Shown here piece after piece: positions 34,936-44,143 of a stretch of 64,000 bases of DNA. Below the pieces are notes generated by a model. The model was not told the DNA's origin. It did no database searches and was given only the letters and a program-made list of their open reading frames with translations. Both the position numbers and the translations under genes were made by a program. This stretch comes from Lachnospiraceae bacterium. Its GTDB lineage: Bacteria > Bacillota > Clostridia > Lachnospirales > Lachnospiraceae. The stretch is taken from positions 1-64,000 of the forward strand of contig JAAVYA010000047.1 of the NCBI GenBank assembly GCA_022790855.1, written 5' to 3'. Position 1 is the stretch's first letter; every line of letters begins with the position of its first letter.

Positions 34936-36444
34936 TCATTTAAAATCCTCCACCACAAATCCCATTCCTTGAAGTTCCCGTACCAAAGCCTCCCGGGTCT
35001 CTTCCTTTGGTATATTATCCGGCAGCCTCACCTGTATCTGATCAGGTGAGATCTGCTGTCTTTTCAGCATTCTCTGCAGCTTTATCGCCGCATTCTCCTC
35101 CTGCTCCTCCCGCTCTTTCAAACATTTATCGTAATACACTTGTTTGTCTACATACATAAGCTTATCCGCCTGAATCACATGCTCCTCCACATTCCGGTTC
35201 TCCTCTAACCAGATCGTTCCCAAGGAAATAGTAGTATTCCGGCTTTGGCCACAGATTTGCCGGAGCCGCTCTGTCAGTCTTGCAAATTCCTCCCTGGTTA
35301 TCCCAATACTGAACGCAACGAATTCATCCCCGCCAATCCGGAACACATATTCTTGAAAGATATTTTTTAAAATCCGCGCTGCAGATTTAATCATCTTATC
35401 CCCATACTCATGCCCGTAAGAGTCGTTGGCAATCTTAAGGCCATTGATATCTGCAAATACAATTCCCAGGCTTTGTTTCGGCTTTTTTTCCAAAGCTTCC
35501 AGGTATTCCATATAGGCATGGCGGTTCCCCACTCCGGTAAGGCGGTCTTGATAACTCAGCTCATATAATCTTTCCAAAATCTTCCGCTTCTGGATATCAT
35601 CCACCACAAAGGTAGCCACCGACTGGAGCAGTACTAAGGTATCCGTATTCTGCTTCGGATTGTCCACCCCCAAAAAACCGGTGATCTGGCCGTCCACCCT
35701 GAGCGGCGCCGCCAAAAGGCTCTCAATGCGTTGTTTTTCTAATATTTCATATTCGGCTGAATTATATTCCATTGCTTCATCCAGAGAGGTAATATAAAAC
35801 TCCCCCTGGCTTTCAAATTGCTCCATCCACCGGTCGATCACCGACAAAGGCACCTCTTTCAGATATGCAATCTGAGGCTCCACTCCTTCCCGGCACCACT
35901 CATAAGTATTGCGCACGATATTCTTTTCGTAATCAATCTCGAAAATATAAGAACGTCCCGCCTGATGGTAATCTGCAATAATAGACAAAAGCTGATTGAT
36001 CGCCGTAGCGCTGTTCTCCCCCTGATGTAACGTACTTACACACTGGATCAAGGTCTCCTCTGCCAAAAGCTTTCGTTTCAATTCATTGGAAACCCTCTGC
36101 ATCTTGGTAGTATCCACAGCCATCTCCAGACGAACATTCTCCCCGTCCAGCTCGATCAGCTTATCCTTCAAATATAAATGGCGTCCCAGCTTCTCATAAT
36201 ACTGTTCCCAGGTGCAGTCTCCTTCCTTTAACAGCCGTTCATTCGTGCAAAAATCACAGGGCGTATCCCGGCCTCGGACAACCTTATAACAGGGCTGCCC
36301 CAGCCATTGGCTCTCTTGGGTGCAGCCCAGCAATTCCCTGGCCGTACGGTTCATATAAATCAATTCATACGTCTCAATATTGGAAACATATATCATTTCA
36401 TCAATCTCATTGATGACAATCGGTGCGATTTGGGCTGATTTCAA
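34936..36444 (-). CDS. PAS-GAF-GGDEF diguanylate cyclase
   Basis: The 502-residue cytoplasmic protein has a PAS-like N-terminal domain (about 10-110), a GAF-like domain (about 130-285) and a GGDEF domain (about 300-430) with intact RIGGDEFVAFS and FADINGLKIANDSYGHEYGD. It should make cyclic di-GMP, which controls motility and attachment. The last 70 residues are a separate tail of unknown role (LQRMLKRQQISPDQIQVRLPD). An RxxD inhibitory site is not evident. No EAL domain is present. Confidence 0.93.
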   Translation of the reverse strand: MKSAQIAPIVINEIDEMIYVSNIETYELIYMNRTARELLGCTQESQWLGQPCYKVVRGRDTPCDFCTNERLLKEGDCTWEQYYEKLGRHLYLKDKLIELDGENVRLEMAVDTTKMQRVSNELKRKLLAEETLIQCVSTLHQGENSATAINQLLSIIADYHQAGRSYIFEIDYEKNIVRNTYEWCREGVEPQIAYLKEVPLSVIDRWMEQFESQGEFYITSLDEAMEYNSAEYEILEKQRIESLLAAPLRVDGQITGFLGVDNPKQNTDTLVLLQSVATFVVDDIQKRKILERLYELSYQDRLTGVGNRHAYMEYLEALEKKPKQSLGIVFADINGLKIANDSYGHEYGDKMIKSAARILKNIFQEYVFRIGGDEFVAFSIGITREEFARLTERLRQICGQSRNTTISLGTIWLEENRNVEEHVIQADKLMYVDKQVYYDKCLKEREEQEENAAIKLQRMLKRQQISPDQIQVRLPDNIPKEETREALVRELQGMGFVVEDFK

Positions 36445-36560
36445 AACTCTCCACTCCGCTTCTCATTTGCTGTATGATATATAATACTATATCACTTTTT
36501 GCAAAAAGCGTCTACCTTTTTCAGAATATTTATTCATCCGGACAAAAAAATTAAACTCTT

Positions 36561-37961
36561 TTACTGAATTACTTTTCCGGGGTTCAAAATAGTTCTCTCA
36601 TCAAACACCTGCTTGATGCCCTGAAAAATCCCAATCACTTCCGATCCCAGGTGCTCTTTCAAAGCTTTTACCCGTGCATGGCCGATACCGTGCTCTCCAG
36701 ATACCTGACCTCCCATCTCTTTGGCTTTGATGTAAAGATCCCTCATCAGCCTTGGGCATCTGTCCTCAAAAAGATGTTTTTCCATGTTATCCCGCATTAA
36801 CTGAATATGCATATTTCCATCTCCGGCGTGTCCCTGAATGGAAATGCGGATTTCGTATTCTTTCATTTTCTCATCCGCAAACCTGGAAAAATCTGCAATC
36901 CGATTCCTGGGCACCACAATATCGCATTCATCCATATCCGTAGTGGATGCTTTCAATGCTTCCAGGGCAGCTCCCCGCACCGACCAAACCGCTTCCTTCC
37001 GTTCATCCGTATTGCATAAAAATACATCTTCAGCGCCGTTTTTAAGACAGATGGACGCCGCCATATCACAACGGCGTTCCACATCCTCAACCGTTGCGCC
37101 GTCAAACATCAATATTAAATAAGAATCTGCCGTCCTATGGGGCATGATCTTATTCAAGTAGCGGGCCGCATCGTCCAGCAAGGATTTTGGCATATATTCA
37201 ATAGCCGTGGGGTTCAGCGTGGAATTAATAAATTGGGGAACGGTTCCCACGCATGACTCCAGGGAATTGTAAGGCACAAGCAGCGTATAGGATACCAAAG
37301 GCTTGGGAATCAGCCGCATACGCAGCTTAGTGGCTATACACAGAGTACCTTCGGAACCGATGATCAAATCCTTGATATCATAACCGGAGGTATTTTTTGC
37401 CACATTGCTTCCAAAACGAACCACAGAACCATTGGGCAGGACGCATTCCATAGACACCACATAATTGCGGGTTACGCCATATCCAACCGCTTTCATGCCC
37501 CCTGCATTTGTCATAACATTCCCACCGATGGAGGCCGTTTTTTCCCCCGGCTCCGGCGGATAAAAAACGCCCCGCTCCAAAGCCGCGTCCGCCAGTTCCA
37601 TCACCAATACGCCGGGCTCCACTACCACGGTCATGGTATCCAAATCCCATTCCAGGATTTGATTCATTTTTTCCAGGCTCAACAGAATGCCCCCGTAAAC
37701 CGCTACGGCTCCTCCGGAAAGCCCGGTCCCGGCTCCTCTGGGCGTCACCGGGATCCGGTGTTTATAGGCGTAAAACATCACCTCTGAGACTTCCTGGGTG
37801 GTCAGCGCCTGCACCACAACGTCCGGCGCATGTATTCCAAAATCCGGCATTTCATCATGATAATAATCGTATTCAATCTCTTCTCCGAAAAATACCCGGT
37901 CCGGAGAAGTAATTTTCTTTAAATATTCCACACCTTCCGGCGTAATCGATTGATATTCCAT
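36561..37961 (-). CDS. lctD: FAD-linked lactate dehydrogenase (LctD type)
   Basis: The start at 37961 has GGAGG at good spacing and gives 466 residues. It has the FAD-binding type 4 domain (VTPRGAGTGLSGGAVAVYGG, EPGEKTASIGGNVMTNAGG) and the FAD-linked oxidase C-terminal domain (IQGHAGDGNMHIQL, SGEHGIGHARV). With EtfAB encoded upstream, it matches the lactate dehydrogenase/Etf complex of acetogens, which drives NAD-dependent lactate oxidation by electron confurcation with ferredoxin. Glycolate or another 2-hydroxy acid remains possible. Confidence 0.88.
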   Translation of the reverse strand: MEYQSITPEGVEYLKKITSPDRVFFGEEIEYDYYHDEMPDFGIHAPDVVVQALTTQEVSEVMFYAYKHRIPVTPRGAGTGLSGGAVAVYGGILLSLEKMNQILEWDLDTMTVVVEPGVLVMELADAALERGVFYPPEPGEKTASIGGNVMTNAGGMKAVGYGVTRNYVVSMECVLPNGSVVRFGSNVAKNTSGYDIKDLIIGSEGTLCIATKLRMRLIPKPLVSYTLLVPYNSLESCVGTVPQFINSTLNPTAIEYMPKSLLDDAARYLNKIMPHRTADSYLILMFDGATVEDVERRCDMAASICLKNGAEDVFLCNTDERKEAVWSVRGAALEALKASTTDMDECDIVVPRNRIADFSRFADEKMKEYEIRISIQGHAGDGNMHIQLMRDNMEKHLFEDRCPRLMRDLYIKAKEMGGQVSGEHGIGHARVKALKEHLGSEVIGIFQGIKQVFDERTILNPGKVIQ

Positions 37962-38004
37962 ACTTACCTCCATAGACGCCCTTTTGCGCCCCAACTGCCT
38001 TCCC

Positions 38005-39195
38005 TCACTGTTTCCTCTCCCTTACTGCCTGGGTCAGCTTCGGCACGATCTCATACAAGTCTCCTACAATCCCGTAATTCGCCACTTTAAAAATCCCGGC
38101 CTCAGGATCTGTATTGATCGCCACAATGCACTGGGAGTTGTCCATACCCGCCGCAAACTGCACCGCGCCGGAAACTCCGCAGGTGATGATCAGCTTAGGT
38201 TTTACGGTCCTGCCAGACAAACCGATCTGTCTTGTCACATCGTTCCATCCTTTTTCCACCAACGGACGGGTGGTGGCCACCTGGCCTCCCAGAGCTTTTG
38301 CCAGTTCTTCCAGAAGCTTTAAGTCCTCCTGCTTTTTCAGCCCTCTTCCGCCTACCACAAGGATTTCTTCCTCCTCAATGCCTTTTTCCTGATTTACCGT
38401 CTCTGTCCCTATTACTTCCATACCGGATTTTAACATCTCTTGGGTAACAGTTTCATATATGATCTCCCCAAAACGTTCTTGCCGTTTTGCCACATCCATC
38501 ACTTTATAGCGGACAGTGGCAAATTGAGGCCTTGTATGGGTGGTGACGATCTGAGCCATGATATTGCCTCCAAACGCCGGCCTGATCTGCACCAGATCCG
38601 TATTTTCCTTGATATCCAGCATGGTACAGTCAGCCGTAAGCCCGGTACGGAACCGGGTGGCACAGGCAGGCGCCAGGGAACGCCCTAAAGAGGTAGCCCC
38701 TACCAGAACTACCGAGGGCCGTACTTTGCGGATGCAATCCTCCATTACGGCCGTATACACGTCTCCCCTGAAATGAGCAAGCTCTTTATGGGCATATACA
38801 TGCACCCGGTCTATTCCATAATACAGAAGTTCCTCTGCCTGTTCTGTCGCTTTTTCCGAACCGATCAGTATCACATACAGGGGATAATTGATCTTACCTG
38901 CCAGCTCCCGGGCCTTTCCGATCAATTCCAAAGCGACAGGATGAATGCCAGAAGCCTCCTGTTCCGCAAATACCAGAATACCCCGCCATTTGTCTTTATC
39001 TACGCTTTCTTTTTCTTCCTCTTCCACATATGTAATCGCTTCCGCAGGACAGTTCTTCACACAAAGTCTGCACATTTTACAGGATGCATTCAGTTCCACC
39101 CTGCCATCTTTTAGTTCCAGAGCCCCAAAGGGACATTGCTCCACACATTGTCCGCAGAGGGTACATCGCTCCCTGTGAAAATTTAATACTCCCAT
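38005..39195 (-). CDS. lctC: electron-transfer flavoprotein alpha with N-terminal ferredoxin domain
   Basis: The 396-residue protein starts with a two-cluster [4Fe-4S] ferredoxin domain (CTLCGQCVEQCP and CKMCRLCVKNCP, residues 12-55) and continues as EtfA with a C-terminal FAD-binding part (GLSGRTVKPKLIITCGVSGAVQF, VAINTDPEAGIFKVANYGIVGD). The ferredoxin extension is the form found in LctC of bifurcating lactate dehydrogenase complexes. It follows EtfB by 12 bases. Confidence 0.93.
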   Translation of the reverse strand: MGVLNFHRERCTLCGQCVEQCPFGALELKDGRVELNASCKMCRLCVKNCPAEAITYVEEEEKESVDKDKWRGILVFAEQEASGIHPVALELIGKARELAGKINYPLYVILIGSEKATEQAEELLYYGIDRVHVYAHKELAHFRGDVYTAVMEDCIRKVRPSVVLVGATSLGRSLAPACATRFRTGLTADCTMLDIKENTDLVQIRPAFGGNIMAQIVTTHTRPQFATVRYKVMDVAKRQERFGEIIYETVTQEMLKSGMEVIGTETVNQEKGIEEEEILVVGGRGLKKQEDLKLLEELAKALGGQVATTRPLVEKGWNDVTRQIGLSGRTVKPKLIITCGVSGAVQFAAGMDNSQCIVAINTDPEAGIFKVANYGIVGDLYEIVPKLTQAVRERKQ

Positions 39196-39207
39196 ACTTC
39201 ACCCTCC

Positions 39208-39996
39208 TTAGATATATTTCCTCTCTGCAAACAGCCGAACCAGACGCCCGGCCACTTCCTCTGCCGTCCCTTCCAGAAAATCCCGGCCCTTTAGGCTCTT
39301 TGGCGGAAAAATACGTTCTACTGACGTGGCCGATCCCTTCAGGCCATAGTGGGAAACCTCCTGATCCTGAAAATCTCCAAAGGAGATCATATGCACCTTG
39401 CGTCCTGCCGTTGCCGCTTTTAGACGGTAGGACGGAAGCCTTGGCGTATAAATATCCTTTTCCACCGTAATCAGACAAGGCAGTTCCATGCGGGTTTTCT
39501 GCTTTTGGTTGACAAAATTCTGTCCTACCGTGATAAACCCCGCTTCTACCTCCCCGATCTCGCTCACCCAGGCGGCGCATGGAATGCCAAGATATTCCGC
39601 TATGGCCGGCCCTACCTGGGCCGTATCCCCATCCGTTGTCTGCTTTCCGCAGAGAATGATATCGTATTCACAGGCGGCGGTAATCCCCTGTGCCAGGGTA
39701 TAGGCCGTGGCCAGTACGTCTGCCCCGGCAAATGCCCGGTCGGTAAATATATACGCTTCATCCACGCCCATCATATAGGCTTCTTTCATCATAGCCTCCG
39801 CCTGAGGCGGCCCCATAGTCACAGCCGTCACAGTACCGCCATAAGCTTCCTTCAGGCGCATGGCCGCTTCTAAGGTGTACAGATCATAAGGGTTGATCTT
39901 GGCCGCAGCGCCGTCCCGTTTCAGCACCCCGGTAGCTTCGTCAATCTCTACCTGGCTGGTACCTGGCACTTGTTTGATACAAACCACAATCTTCAT
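39208..39996 (-). CDS. lctB: electron-transfer flavoprotein beta
   Basis: The 262-residue EtfB has KIVVCIKQVPGTSQVEID at the start and GKQTTDGDTAQVGPAIAEYLG near residue 120, the FAD/AMP-binding signature. In the Lct complex EtfB holds the bifurcating FAD and binds NADH. It is the first gene of the operon and lies behind a clear promoter/operator. Confidence 0.94.
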   Translation of the reverse strand: MKIVVCIKQVPGTSQVEIDEATGVLKRDGAAAKINPYDLYTLEAAMRLKEAYGGTVTAVTMGPPQAEAMMKEAYMMGVDEAYIFTDRAFAGADVLATAYTLAQGITAACEYDIILCGKQTTDGDTAQVGPAIAEYLGIPCAAWVSEIGEVEAGFITVGQNFVNQKQKTRMELPCLITVEKDIYTPRLPSYRLKAATAGRKVHMISFGDFQDQEVSHYGLKGSATSVERIFPPKSLKGRDFLEGTAEEVAGRLVRLFAERKYI

Positions 39997-40013
39997 AAGC
40001 TGCTCCTTCCATC

Positions 40014-40064
40014 TGGTCTTACCAGTTATATAAGTATTATAAGACCAGGATTTTTAAATTGCAA
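40014..40064 (-). promoter_or_regulatory. promoter with GntR-type operators for the lct operon
   Basis: TTGCAA (40064-40059) and TATAAT (40041-40036) lie 17 bases apart on the minus strand. The sequence TGGTCTTACCA (40014-40024), a perfect FadR/LldR-type TGGTnnnACCA operator, lies just past the start of transcription, and a half-repeat TATAAGACCA (40038-40047) overlaps the -10 box. The GntR gene directly upstream is the expected repressor, released by lactate. Confidence 0.8.
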
Positions 40065-40065
40065 G

Positions 40066-40115
40066 AAAAAAATACCGGCAGGGCCGTACTTTCTTTAACC
40101 CTGTCGGTATTTTTT
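40066..40115. terminator. terminator overlapping the end of the GntR gene
   Basis: TACCGGCAGGG (40073-40083) pairs with CCCTGTCGGTA (40099-40109), with A- and T-runs on both sides. The stop codon of the GntR gene lies within the hairpin. It separates the regulator from the lct operon. Confidence 0.85.
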
Positions 40116-40841
40116 CAAAATATCCTGCTCTGCATCCATCAAATGATGCTTCATTTCTTCTCCGGCCCGCTCTGGCTGCCCCTCCCGGACCGCTTGATAA
40201 ATCCCATGATGCGCTTTTAAAATCCGTTCATAACAATGTTCCTGTTCCTCTTTTTCCCCCGCATGCAAAACCTCTGTCAATGCACGGCCAATCATATCCA
40301 TATTTCGGAATACCTGAAGCATGATGGAAAATAAAGGATTCTGGGACGCCTCTGCCACAGCCAGGTGAAATTGCACATCAAACCGGCCAAACAGCTCCGC
40401 CTCTCCCACAGCTTTGTGAGCTTTATCCAGGATTTCTTCCATCCTCTTCAAATCTTCTGTAGTCCTGCGCCGGGCTGCCAGCTCTGCCGAAGTACTCTCC
40501 GTCATCCTCCTGAATTCCAAAATCTGCTCCGTTCCAAGATGACTGCGCTCCACAATGGACTCCAAAGACTGCACGGCGTTGTCCAGCGTCACTTCCTGCA
40601 CAACTGCTCCGCTGCTGCCCGGATATATTTTTATATACCCTTCCTGTTCCAGTACGCGCATTGCCTCACGCACCGTAGGACGGCTGCGATGCATCATCTC
40701 CATCATTTTCCGCTCGGAAGGCAGACGTTCACCCGGCTGAATCCTTCCGTCCAAAATCAACTGCCTGATTTGATCACAAATTCCCTCGCTGGCCCGTTTT
40801 GTTTCCACCGGTTTCAGAGGTACATTGGTTGTATTTCTCAT
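40095..40841 (-). CDS. FadR/LldR-type GntR regulator
   Basis: The start at 40841 has AGGAAG upstream and gives 248 residues. The N-terminal winged helix shows ICDQIRQLILDGRIQPGERL and PSERKMMEMMHRSRPTVREAM; the C-terminal FCD domain (about 95-225) is the ligand sensor with metal-binding His/Asp (DVQFHLAVAEAS). It is probably the lactate-responsive repressor of the operon downstream, whose promoter holds the matching operator. Confidence 0.93.
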   Translation of the reverse strand: MRNTTNVPLKPVETKRASEGICDQIRQLILDGRIQPGERLPSERKMMEMMHRSRPTVREAMRVLEQEGYIKIYPGSSGAVVQEVTLDNAVQSLESIVERSHLGTEQILEFRRMTESTSAELAARRRTTEDLKRMEEILDKAHKAVGEAELFGRFDVQFHLAVAEASQNPLFSIMLQVFRNMDMIGRALTEVLHAGEKEEQEHCYERILKAHHGIYQAVREGQPERAGEEMKHHLMDAEQDILKKYRQG

Positions 40842-40927
40842 ATACTTCCTGCCTTTTTCCATTGATAGATTTCATTCTACCACAAACCGGAACCGGAAAC
40901 AACTTTTGAATGCAGTCATAATGCCAA

Positions 40928-42094
40928 TTACCTTCCCCCTGCCTGAAACCTGCAGTAGATACGTTTTCCCGCCATAATAAAAACCACGGTCAGTATCGTA
41001 TACAAGAAGGGCGTAAACTGCCACACGGTAAGCTTAAAACCGGGAAATGACAGCAGCCTTAAATCAAACAAGGTTTCTTCATGGAGCAAATTCGCCGGAA
41101 GATAACTCCAAAATTGGGAAATCCACCGCAATACCTCCGTGAATGGCTGCAAGTTCACCAGCCGCATGACGGAAGCCGCTGCTATGATAATCGCCAAAAC
41201 CGCCGCCCATTTCTGAATCCATTCCGCCAAAAACATGGCCAGAGCCCCGGTAAGAAGACTTACAAAAAACAATAGCATAAAAGTGATCAGGAAAGCGCCG
41301 CCAATGGAAATGGCAAGCCCATACTGGGAAACCGCCAACTGCAGGGGTGTGTGAAACCCGTCCGGGCCGTATATGAGCATCTTACAGATCACAGATACTG
41401 CCAGCAGGCACCATCCGCTGCCTACGGCAAACAGACTCCCTGCAAAGACTTTTGCATAATACAATTTCTTTCTTCCGAACCTGGTGCACAATATCACCTG
41501 ATCCGTCCCCCGGCTGTGTTCTTCTGTAAAAATACCTGGTACGCAGATGGCGGTCATAAATATCACCAGCAGGCCGATCATATACATATCCCAGCAGACC
41601 AGCTTCTGCCAGCCGTCTGCATATCCATATTCCATGGGAATCTTCATTTTGGCCTCCTGTCCCTCCCAATAAGACTGTTCTGCCTTGGACAGACGATAAG
41701 CCTCAAAAAACAATTTCTGGGTTTCTTTTCTGGCCTGATAAAGTCCCGCCTCGTCCATGGTAAGAGAATCCTTCGTCCCTCTTGTAAAGCCCTGGGCCGC
41801 TTCATAAACTGCTGCATAAGGCCCAATGCTGACATTCCCCGGCGATTCTTTCATTTCCGTCAAAAGCTGATCGTCCAAAAGCCGCCCTGACAGCGCTCTT
41901 GCATAGGTCTTTCTGTCCGGCAGGCTTTGTATGGGGGCCCCCGTCACCGTCTCTCCCGTACTCATTCTGTCAGCCATACTGCCGAAATCCATCGCGATCA
42001 GCCAGGCCGCCATAATCCCTAACGTAAACCAGACGCTTTTTCTTTTCCACAATTTCTTCCACTCATATCCTGCCAGGCTCCACCACTGCTTCAT
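40928..42094 (-). CDS. ABC-2 type permease
   Basis: The 388-residue membrane protein has one segment near the N-terminus, a large outer loop (about 40-170), and five or more later segments, as in ABC-2 exporters and bacitracin-type permeases. It overlaps the ATPase gene by 4 bases (ATGA). It probably exports a peptide or lipid-like compound, or acts in cell-envelope stress, given the ECF sigma gene in the operon. Confidence 0.85.
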   Translation of the reverse strand: MKQWWSLAGYEWKKLWKRKSVWFTLGIMAAWLIAMDFGSMADRMSTGETVTGAPIQSLPDRKTYARALSGRLLDDQLLTEMKESPGNVSIGPYAAVYEAAQGFTRGTKDSLTMDEAGLYQARKETQKLFFEAYRLSKAEQSYWEGQEAKMKIPMEYGYADGWQKLVCWDMYMIGLLVIFMTAICVPGIFTEEHSRGTDQVILCTRFGRKKLYYAKVFAGSLFAVGSGWCLLAVSVICKMLIYGPDGFHTPLQLAVSQYGLAISIGGAFLITFMLLFFVSLLTGALAMFLAEWIQKWAAVLAIIIAAASVMRLVNLQPFTEVLRWISQFWSYLPANLLHEETLFDLRLLSFPGFKLTVWQFTPFLYTILTVVFIMAGKRIYCRFQAGGR

Positions 42095-42792
42095 TCCACA
42101 ATCTCCTCCGAAACTTTCATATACAACTGTTCCAATGCTTCTGAAATCTCCTCTCTGGATTTCTGAAATACCATCTGCCCTTCCTTCATAACTAAAATGG
42201 TATTCGCCGTCTGCTCCACATCAGACACGATATGGGTGGACAGCAGCACAATGCTGTCCTTTGCCAACTGCTTTGTCAGATTCCGGAAGCGAATCCGCTC
42301 CTTGGGGTCTAATCCCGCCGTAGGCTCATCCAGCACCAGCAGTTTGGGACGGTTCAAAAGAGCCTGGGCAATTCCCAGGCGCTGCTTCATGCCGCCGGAA
42401 TATGTCTTGATCTTCTTTTTTGCCATCTCAGAGAGGGAAACCATTTCCAAAAGCTCCTGGCATCTGACTCTGGCTCTCTTCTTGTCAAACCCCTTTAGCG
42501 CCGCCAAATACATCAGAAAATCCCATCCGCTAAAGCCTGGATAATATCCAAAATCCTGAGGCAGATACCCCAGCACGGCCCGGTATTCCTCCTGGGACAC
42601 ATCCGCACCGTCCAAGGTTATACTGCCTCCGGTAGGCGTAAGGATTCCGCACAGCATCCGCATCAAAGTTGTCTTTCCTGCCCCGTTTGCTCCCAAAAGC
42701 CCGTAAATGCCCGGGGTAAGCCGCATAGACACCCGGTCCACAGCGATTTTATTTTTGTATTGTTTTGTCAGACGGTCTACCCTTAACTCCAT
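42091..42792 (-). CDS. ABC transporter ATPase, BcrA-like
   Basis: The 233-residue ATPase has Walker A GANGAGKTT, signature YSGGMKQRL and Walker B LLVLDEPTAGLD. It is short, without the long C-terminal tail of some drug exporters. It pairs with the ABC-2 permease and overlaps the membrane-protein gene upstream by 10 bases. Confidence 0.93.
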   Translation of the reverse strand: MELRVDRLTKQYKNKIAVDRVSMRLTPGIYGLLGANGAGKTTLMRMLCGILTPTGGSITLDGADVSQEEYRAVLGYLPQDFGYYPGFSGWDFLMYLAALKGFDKKRARVRCQELLEMVSLSEMAKKKIKTYSGGMKQRLGIAQALLNRPKLLVLDEPTAGLDPKERIRFRNLTKQLAKDSIVLLSTHIVSDVEQTANTILVMKEGQMVFQKSREEISEALEQLYMKVSEEIVE

Positions 42793-43556
42793 AATAATTC
42801 CTCCATCCCTGTAATGCTCCTTCTAATTTCCCGTACTGCCAGCGCCAGAATTCCCGCAGTCGCCGCCAGCCACCACCCCGTATACTGTGCTTCCATAATC
42901 CAGGAAAAATTCCCATGCAGTACCATCTCCATGCAGCACACCGCCGACGCAACCCCCGCCGATGCATAAATTCCTTCTCTCCCCTTCATCCTGCGGGTGA
43001 TGACCAAACAGCCGACGGAGGTAAGCAAATACGGCGCCAGCAGAAACAAGAACTGCCTTCCTCCCGCCGGATTCCTCCAGATACACATCACCACCAGGCA
43101 CAGCAGATTTCCTGTCCCAAGTATTGTGATCCTGGCAGCCACTACGCTTCTTAAAGAAAATCGGGACGCCTGCTCCAGTTGAGCCATATCCCATGCCTGG
43201 GAACGAAAGCTGGCAGTAATGGCGGTCATACCCAAAAACGGAACGCTGGCACAGGCCACCCACCAATCTTGGGTCCAAACCATGGTTCCGGCATAAAATG
43301 AAATCCCAAGAACGGCCGCAGTCACCACCCACACCCATTTCGTAAGGTAGGTACATTGAATGGCCAGCATATGGCATATGGACACTGGCTGCCAGGCAGA
43401 TTTTTCTATTCCTTCTTTTCCTTCCTCTTTCACCGGCCTCAAAATCCGCTCCTCTTTCCTTTTTTGATACTCTTCCATAAACTGCCGTTTTTTTGCCGGT
43501 TTCGGAGCATTATAAATCTCCTTCAGCTCTCGTTGTATGATCTGCTTTCTTTTCAT
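42783..43556 (-). CDS. membrane protein partner of the ECF sigma factor
   Basis: The start at 43556 has a strong GGAGG and lies 47 bases inside the end of the sigma gene. The 257 residues form a charged cytoplasmic N-terminal 60 residues (KKRQFMEEYQKRKEERI) and about six membrane segments. This layout fits an anti-sigma factor or a membrane-anchored regulator, but no zinc motif or known anti-sigma domain is seen. It may also be a further permease subunit. Confidence 0.75.
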   Translation of the reverse strand: MKRKQIIQRELKEIYNAPKPAKKRQFMEEYQKRKEERILRPVKEEGKEGIEKSAWQPVSICHMLAIQCTYLTKWVWVVTAAVLGISFYAGTMVWTQDWWVACASVPFLGMTAITASFRSQAWDMAQLEQASRFSLRSVVAARITILGTGNLLCLVVMCIWRNPAGGRQFLFLLAPYLLTSVGCLVITRRMKGREGIYASAGVASAVCCMEMVLHGNFSWIMEAQYTGWWLAATAGILALAVREIRRSITGMEELLWS

Positions 43557-44019
43557 CGGAAATCCTCCTCTCCAGCTTTTTTAAAATCTTCCTGATCTCC
43601 CGATATACAGTAAAGCGGGAGACCCCCATCAAATCCGCCAGTTCCCCCACTGGAACTTCATTGACATAACGAAGCAGCACCAGTTCCCGTTCCCGGCTGG
43701 TCAGTTCCAGAAACGCCCTGCGCAGCTCAATGGAATCGATCAGCCGATCCTCCTGGGAAAAAGCATGTTCCAGGGCTTTCTGCTCCAAGACCTCTTCTGA
43801 AAGCTGATCATGCTTTCGTTTCCGGTATTCATCAATGCAAAGGTTTCTGGCAACCGTATACAAAAAGGCGAGGGGACGTCCTCCCAGGCAAAAGCGTTCA
43901 CTCTCCAGGCTTCTTAAAAAAGTTTCCTGGGTAATGTCCTCCGCCAACTGGGGATTTCCCAGCTTAAAATAACAGTAACGGTAGATTTTATCGTATTGTT
44001 CTTCCATATCCGGCTGCAT
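43510..44019 (-). CDS. ECF-type RNA polymerase sigma factor
   Basis: The 169-residue protein has sigma region 2 (YCYFKLGNPQLAEDITQETF, FLYTVARNLCIDEYRK) and region 4 (LVLLRYVNEVPVGELADLMG, SRFTVYREIRKIL). It is first in the operon with the membrane protein and ABC exporter. It probably directs transcription of this operon in response to an envelope signal. The target promoter cannot be assigned by eye. Confidence 0.92.
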   Translation of the reverse strand: MQPDMEEQYDKIYRYCYFKLGNPQLAEDITQETFLRSLESERFCLGGRPLAFLYTVARNLCIDEYRKRKHDQLSEEVLEQKALEHAFSQEDRLIDSIELRRAFLELTSRERELVLLRYVNEVPVGELADLMGVSRFTVYREIRKILKKLERRISDEKKADHTTRAEGDL

Positions 44020-44092
44020 GCTCCCCCTCCTCTCACTATGAATAACGTTCCGTCAGGCCGCATGTGCGGAAAAATATTTTTTTTCTAAAATC

Positions 44093-44136
44093 AAAAATGC
44101 CATGCCTATGAATCCCTTCACAAGCATGGCATTTTT
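44093..44136. terminator. bidirectional terminator
   Basis: AAAAATGCCATGC (44093-44105) pairs perfectly with GCATGGCATTTTT (44124-44136). It ends the nitroreductase transcript on the minus strand. Confidence 0.9.
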
Positions 44137-44143
44137 GACTTCT

